Assembly: GCA_050943335.1 (NCBI GenBank)
Contig: JBMNOZ010000031.1
Coordinates: 1-10,144 of the forward strand
Source: JBMNOZ01 sp050943335
Lineage (GTDB): Bacteria; Bacillota; Desulfitobacteriia; Desulfitobacteriales; Syntrophobotulaceae
Reading direction: 5' to 3'
Length of the DNA: 10,144 bases
Shown: positions 6,501-10,144 of the stretch, in pieces
Layout of the letters: each line of letters starts with the position of its first letter
Position numbering within the stretch: position 1 is the stretch's first letter
The notes under the pieces: generated by a model
Database searches by the model: none
Seen by the model: only the letters and a program-made list of their open reading frames with translations
What the model was told of the DNA's origin: nothing
Position numbers and translations under genes: made by a program

Positions 6501-6530
6501 AAGCCCTGGGTCTTTAAAGTTCCAGGGCTT
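6501..6530. terminator. Bidirectional terminator between ribH and clpB
   Basis: AAGCCCTGG (6501-6509) and CCAGGGCTT (6522-6530) form a perfect 9-bp GC-rich stem with a 12-nt loop. The plus strand continues AAGCAATTGTTTACT and the minus strand continues TTCATAGTTTTCTC, so both tails are moderately T-rich. It lies 38 bp after the ribH stop and 25 bp beyond the end of clpB, exactly between convergent operons, and should serve both. Confidence 0.8.
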
Positions 6531-6555
6531 AAGCAATTGTTTACTCTAACCAGGA

Positions 6556-9144
6556 TTAGTTAGTTTTAAAGCTATAATCGCCTTTTTCGTAATCAATTTC
6601 CACCTGCGATCCCTCAGAAATTTTTCCTTCCAAAATCATTTGAGCTAGTTTGTTCTCAATCCGCCTTTGAATTACCCTCTTTAAAGGTCGGGCCCCGAAA
6701 ACAGGGTCGTACCCTTCTTCGATTATTTTATCTAGGGCTTGAGGGCTTAAAGATAAGGTTATAGCCCGATCCTTCAAACGCTCCCGGAGCAAATCTAATT
6801 GAATTTCTACAATTTGAGCAATTTCTTCCTTTTCTAAAGGCTCAAAAATAATAATTTCATCTAAACGATTAAGAAATTCCGGCCTGAAGTACCTGTTCAG
6901 TTCCTCTTCCACGACTCTATTGATTGACTCCGTTGTTTCATTATTCTCTTTCATTTCTCTAATCTCTGCTCCAGCAATATTGCTGGTCATAATAATAACT
7001 GTGTTTTTAAAATTCACTACTCGACCTTGACCATCGGTCAACCGCCCGTCATCGAGCAGTTGGAGCAAAATATTAAAGACATCCCTGTGGGCTTTTTCAA
7101 TTTCATCAAGCAGGACTACGGAATATGGTTTTCGGCGGACTGCTTCCGTCAATTGTCCCCCTTCATCATAACCGATATATCCGGGCGGAGCCCCAATCAA
7201 ACGAGCCACGGAATGTTTTTCCATATACTCGGACATATCAATACGGATTAAAGATTGTTCGCTATCAAATAAAAATTCAACTAAAGCCTTCGCTAACTCA
7301 GTTTTACCTACTCCGGTCGGTCCCAAGAATAAGAAGGATCCTAAAGGACGGTCCGGGTCTTGCAAACCTGTACGCGCCCTGCGTACCGCATTTGCTACCG
7401 CCTGCACGGCTTTGGTTTGCCCAATTACCCGGCGCCCTATGTTTTCCTCCATGGAGACCAATTTTGCCGCTTCACTGGTCAGCAACTTGGTAACGGGTAT
7501 TCCGGTCCATTTGGCAACCACTTCAGCAATATCATTTTCAGTAACTTCTTGCCTAAGCAAAGTATTTTCCCGCTCCGCAATGGTTCTTTCAATAGCGGCT
7601 AGCTCTTTTTCTAATTGGGGCAAGATCCCATATTGAAGCTCTGCCGCCCTATTATAGTCTAAGTTTTGTTGAGCATTCTCCATTTCCAGGCGAGCCTGAT
7701 CTATTTCTTCTTTTAGTTTTTGAATTCTTGCCAACTTTTCTCTTTCTTCTTCTAGCTTGGCCTCCAGGATGTTTCTCTTTTCTTTCAGGTCGGCTAATTC
7801 TTTATCAATTCCAATCAGTTTCTCTTCACTGGCCTCATTCTTTTCCTTTTTCAAAGCTTCTTTTTCAATCTCCAATTGCATTATTTTTCTCTTAATATTA
7901 TCCAGTTCGATGGGCTCACTGGTTATTTCCATTTTTAATTTGGCCGCCGTTTCATCAATTAAATCAATTGCTTTATCTGGCAAAAACCTGTCACTTATAT
8001 AGCGATCAGATAAAACACTAGCCGCAATCAAAGCCCCATCCGTAATTCTGATCCCGTGATGAGTCTCATATCTTTCTTTTAGGCCGCGCAAAATGGAAAC
8101 AGTATCCTCTACACTTGGCGGGGTGACCAGAATAACCTGAAAACGGCGTTCTAAAGCGGCATCTTTTTCAATATGCTTACGATATTCATCAATAGTTGTA
8201 GCCCCAACCAAACGCAGCTCTCCCCTGGCAAGCATCGGTTTAAGCATATTTCCAGCATCCATGGCTCCCTCGGCCGCTCCCGCTCCGACCACAGTATGAA
8301 GCTCATCCACAAAAAGAATAATGTTCCCCCGGTCCTGCACTTCCTTTAAAACTGCTTTCAGACGTTCCTCGAATTCCCCCCTGTATTTAGTTCCCGCAAT
8401 AAGGGCTCCTAAATCCAAAGAAATAACTTCTTTGTTTTTTATCGCTTCTGGAACATCCCCCCGGACAATCCGTCCAGCCAATCCTTCAACTATAGCTGTT
8501 TTCCCAACTCCTGGTTCCCCGATTAATACCGGATTATTTTTTGTTCGCCTAGAGAGGATCTGGATTACCCTTCTAATTTCTTCATCCCGGCCAATAACTG
8601 GATCTAGTTTTCCTTGCCGAGCTAAAGCAACTAAATTTCTTCCATACTGCTCCAAAGCCGCATAGGTCCCTTCTGGGTTTTGTCCGGTCACTCGTTGGGA
8701 ACCCCTTAATTCCTTTAAAACTCGCAGGAGCAATTCCCGATTTAAACCGGCTTCTTTTAAAATCCTCTCCGCCTCGCCTCCAGCGTGTTCTAAAATTGCC
8801 AAAAATAGATGTTCTGTACTGACATATTCATCCCTGAACTCTTCCATTTGGTCATGAGCATTAACAAGTACTGTTCTCATTCTTTGAGAATATACGAGTT
8901 GGACAGCAGCACCGGTAATACGCGGAAATTTATCGATAACGGCCTTAACTTTCGCTATTAACAGCTCGTTATTCAAATTTAATTTGTTAATTAATTGAGG
9001 TACGATACCTTCTCTCTGTTCAAGCAAAGCAAGCAACAAATGCTCTGGTTCTACCTGACTGTTATGATTCCTTTCAGCTTGAGTTTGAGCTGCAATAATC
9101 GCTTCTTGGGATTTTTGAGTAAAACGATTAGTATCAAAAGCCAT
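6556..9144 (-). CDS. clpB: ATP-dependent disaggregase ClpB
   Basis: ClpB is a cytoplasmic hexameric AAA+ machine that, with DnaK and its co-chaperones, threads aggregated proteins through a central pore after heat stress. The 862-residue product has the full architecture: double-repeat N domain (1-145); NBD1 with Walker A GEPGVGKT (209-216), pore loop KYRGEFEE around 253, Walker B ILFVDE (276-281) and arginine-finger ERR (332-334); a coiled-coil middle domain (about 405-525), which separates ClpB from ClpC and ClpA; NBD2 with Walker A GPTGVGKT (608-615), pore loop GYIGYDEGG (655-663), Walker B VVLLDE (676-681) and sensor-2 GARPLKR (817-823). No ClpP-binding IGF-type loop was noted. The ATG directly follows the TAA of the DnaJ-like gene, and its binding site AAAGGGTG (9151-9158) lies in that gene's last codons, so translation is probably coupled. 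Confidence 0.98.
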   Translation of the reverse strand: MAFDTNRFTQKSQEAIIAAQTQAERNHNSQVEPEHLLLALLEQREGIVPQLINKLNLNNELLIAKVKAVIDKFPRITGAAVQLVYSQRMRTVLVNAHDQMEEFRDEYVSTEHLFLAILEHAGGEAERILKEAGLNRELLLRVLKELRGSQRVTGQNPEGTYAALEQYGRNLVALARQGKLDPVIGRDEEIRRVIQILSRRTKNNPVLIGEPGVGKTAIVEGLAGRIVRGDVPEAIKNKEVISLDLGALIAGTKYRGEFEERLKAVLKEVQDRGNIILFVDELHTVVGAGAAEGAMDAGNMLKPMLARGELRLVGATTIDEYRKHIEKDAALERRFQVILVTPPSVEDTVSILRGLKERYETHHGIRITDGALIAASVLSDRYISDRFLPDKAIDLIDETAAKLKMEITSEPIELDNIKRKIMQLEIEKEALKKEKNEASEEKLIGIDKELADLKEKRNILEAKLEEEREKLARIQKLKEEIDQARLEMENAQQNLDYNRAAELQYGILPQLEKELAAIERTIAERENTLLRQEVTENDIAEVVAKWTGIPVTKLLTSEAAKLVSMEENIGRRVIGQTKAVQAVANAVRRARTGLQDPDRPLGSFLFLGPTGVGKTELAKALVEFLFDSEQSLIRIDMSEYMEKHSVARLIGAPPGYIGYDEGGQLTEAVRRKPYSVVLLDEIEKAHRDVFNILLQLLDDGRLTDGQGRVVNFKNTVIIMTSNIAGAEIREMKENNETTESINRVVEEELNRYFRPEFLNRLDEIIIFEPLEKEEIAQIVEIQLDLLRERLKDRAITLSLSPQALDKIIEEGYDPVFGARPLKRVIQRRIENKLAQMILEGKISEGSQVEIDYEKGDYSFKTN

Positions 9145-10128
9145 TTAATTCACCCTTTCTTCATATAATTTTTGGAGAGTCTTTATTTCTTTCTCCGTAA
9201 GACTCGGTGGTAAAATAATCTTGGCCTTAGCATAGAGATCACCGAATTTATTCTTTTGGTTTAAAAGGGGCATCCCTTTCCCTTTAAAACGAAAAGTCCG
9301 TCCGCTCTGAGTTTGGGGAGGAATCCTTAAGTTTAAATCCCCGCTTAAAGTTTTGACCCGTACTTTCCCGCCTAAGACGGCAGTATAGAAATCTATTTCC
9401 AGGTCAATATTTAAATCATCTCCCTCCCTTTTATATTGAGAATGAGGTAGTATTTTTACAGTTAACAGCAGATCCCCTTTCGGTCCTCCTCTAGTCCCCA
9501 TTTCTCCTTGACCGGCCAACCTTAACTTACCCCCGTCCTTAATTCCTTTAGGGATTTGGGCTTCGATTCTCTTTCCTCCTACATCGATCAATTTCTTAGC
9601 TCCGTGGTAAGCTTCTTCTAGGGTAATTGTTATTTCTCCTTGTAAATCACGACCTGCTCGCGATTGACTGGGCATTTCGTAATAATAGTCTTCGAATGGC
9701 GAGGAAAAATCTTCAAAACCATCTACGCCCCCAAAGATCATCGAAAAGAAATCAGAAAAACCACCAAACCCTCTCCCACTTTGTCTAGACCCAAACATTT
9801 CCGCAAACTCTTCCGGGGTCATGGTTCTTGTATAAGCGCCAGTTCCAGGGTTTTGTTGCCACGCTGACCAATCGAAATTACCCCTGCCGCCTAAGCTCTG
9901 CCACCTTTTATAATTTTCTCGTAGATCATCGTATTTTTTTCTTTTCTCAGGATCAGATATAGCATGATAAGCTTCACTGATTTCCTTAAATTTTTCTTCC
10001 GCCTTTTTATCCCCGGGATTAAGATCCGGATGATATTTTTTGGTTAAAGTTTGGTAACCCTTTTTTATCTCTTTAATATCCGCTTCTGGAGAGACACCTA
10101 ATATTTCATAATAGTCTTTAAATTCCAA
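9145..10128 (-). CDS. cbpA: Type II DnaJ / CbpA-like co-chaperone
   Basis: The 327-residue product is a DnaJ-family co-chaperone that should stimulate the ATPase of DnaK and deliver substrates to it. The J domain (about 4-68) has HPD at 33-35 in KYHPDLNPGDKKAEEKF and ends with ISDPEKRKKYDDL. A Gly/Phe-rich linker follows (about 79-145). The two C-terminal beta domains (about 160-310) contain RAGRDLQGEITITLEEAY, IPKGIKDGGKLRLAGQGEMG and FRFKGKGMPLLN. The four CxxCxGxG zinc repeats of true DnaJ are absent, making it type II (CbpA/DnaJB-like). The start must be TTG 10128: an in-frame TGA lies 9 bp upstream, and GAGAGGTG precedes at about 7 nt. It is directly followed by clpB, consistent with a disaggregation unit. 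The promoter is beyond the window edge, so heat-shock control such as CIRCE or CtsR cannot be judged. The symbol cbpA is by family resemblance. Confidence 0.92.
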   Translation of the reverse strand: MEFKDYYEILGVSPEADIKEIKKGYQTLTKKYHPDLNPGDKKAEEKFKEISEAYHAISDPEKRKKYDDLRENYKRWQSLGGRGNFDWSAWQQNPGTGAYTRTMTPEEFAEMFGSRQSGRGFGGFSDFFSMIFGGVDGFEDFSSPFEDYYYEMPSQSRAGRDLQGEITITLEEAYHGAKKLIDVGGKRIEAQIPKGIKDGGKLRLAGQGEMGTRGGPKGDLLLTVKILPHSQYKREGDDLNIDLEIDFYTAVLGGKVRVKTLSGDLNLRIPPQTQSGRTFRFKGKGMPLLNQKNKFGDLYAKAKIILPPSLTEKEIKTLQKLYEERVN

Positions 10129-10144
10129 TCTCCATCACCTCTCT

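Noticed and set aside
6178..6536. Minus-strand reading frames opposite ribH
   Set aside because: They are shadows of a well-supported conserved gene and one of them crosses the terminator.
7027..8665. Several plus-strand reading frames of 74-122 codons inside clpB
   Set aside because: All are antisense to a fully conserved ClpB reading frame; low-complexity Ser/Phe-rich translations are expected from the reverse of Glu/Lys-rich coding DNA.

Overview
The window looks like a chromosomal segment from a low- to moderate-GC Firmicute, most likely of the class Clostridia. This rests on strong AGGAGG-type ribosome binding sites, use of GTG and TTG starts, the ribD-ribE-ribBA-ribH gene order behind an FMN riboswitch (typical of Bacillus/Clostridium-type genomes), and a clpB gene paired with a DnaJ-type co-chaperone. 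The species cannot be named from the sequence.

Layout: (1) Positions 1-118 hold an unexplained, symmetry-rich block: a 13-bp palindrome and a long two-part hairpin. It ends right where a small minus-strand lipoprotein gene (119-346) stops; that gene looks shortened. (2) A perfect 12-bp-stem hairpin (443-476) follows a minus-strand major facilitator transporter (527-1791) that is split by a single-base frameshift near 1347-1349. (3) A 316-bp divergent intergenic region holds a good sigma-A promoter for a plus-strand GNAT acetyltransferase (2108-2641), and on the other strand a strong Shine-Dalgarno followed by a mini-ORF. (4) 2642-2909 holds a promoter, a complete FMN riboswitch aptamer and a small terminator-like hairpin. 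They lead into a riboflavin operon (2910-6462): ribD, ribE, ribBA and ribH, which cover the conversion of GTP and ribulose 5-phosphate to riboflavin apart from the dephosphorylation step. (5) A bidirectional terminator (6501-6530) separates this from a convergent minus-strand chaperone operon: a type II DnaJ/CbpA-like protein (9145-10128) followed without a gap by the disaggregase ClpB (6556-9144).

How the genes work together: the riboflavin operon is a feedback-controlled biosynthetic unit in which FMN, made downstream from its product, should shut off transcription. The DnaJ-like protein and ClpB form a natural co-chaperone/disaggregase pair; DnaK is not in the window. The transporter, lipoprotein and acetyltransferase show no evident functional link to either operon. 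I see no CRISPR array, tRNA, rRNA, transposase or phage gene. No clearly novel system is visible. The most unusual parts are the structured block at 1-118 and the broken transporter with its odd leader.
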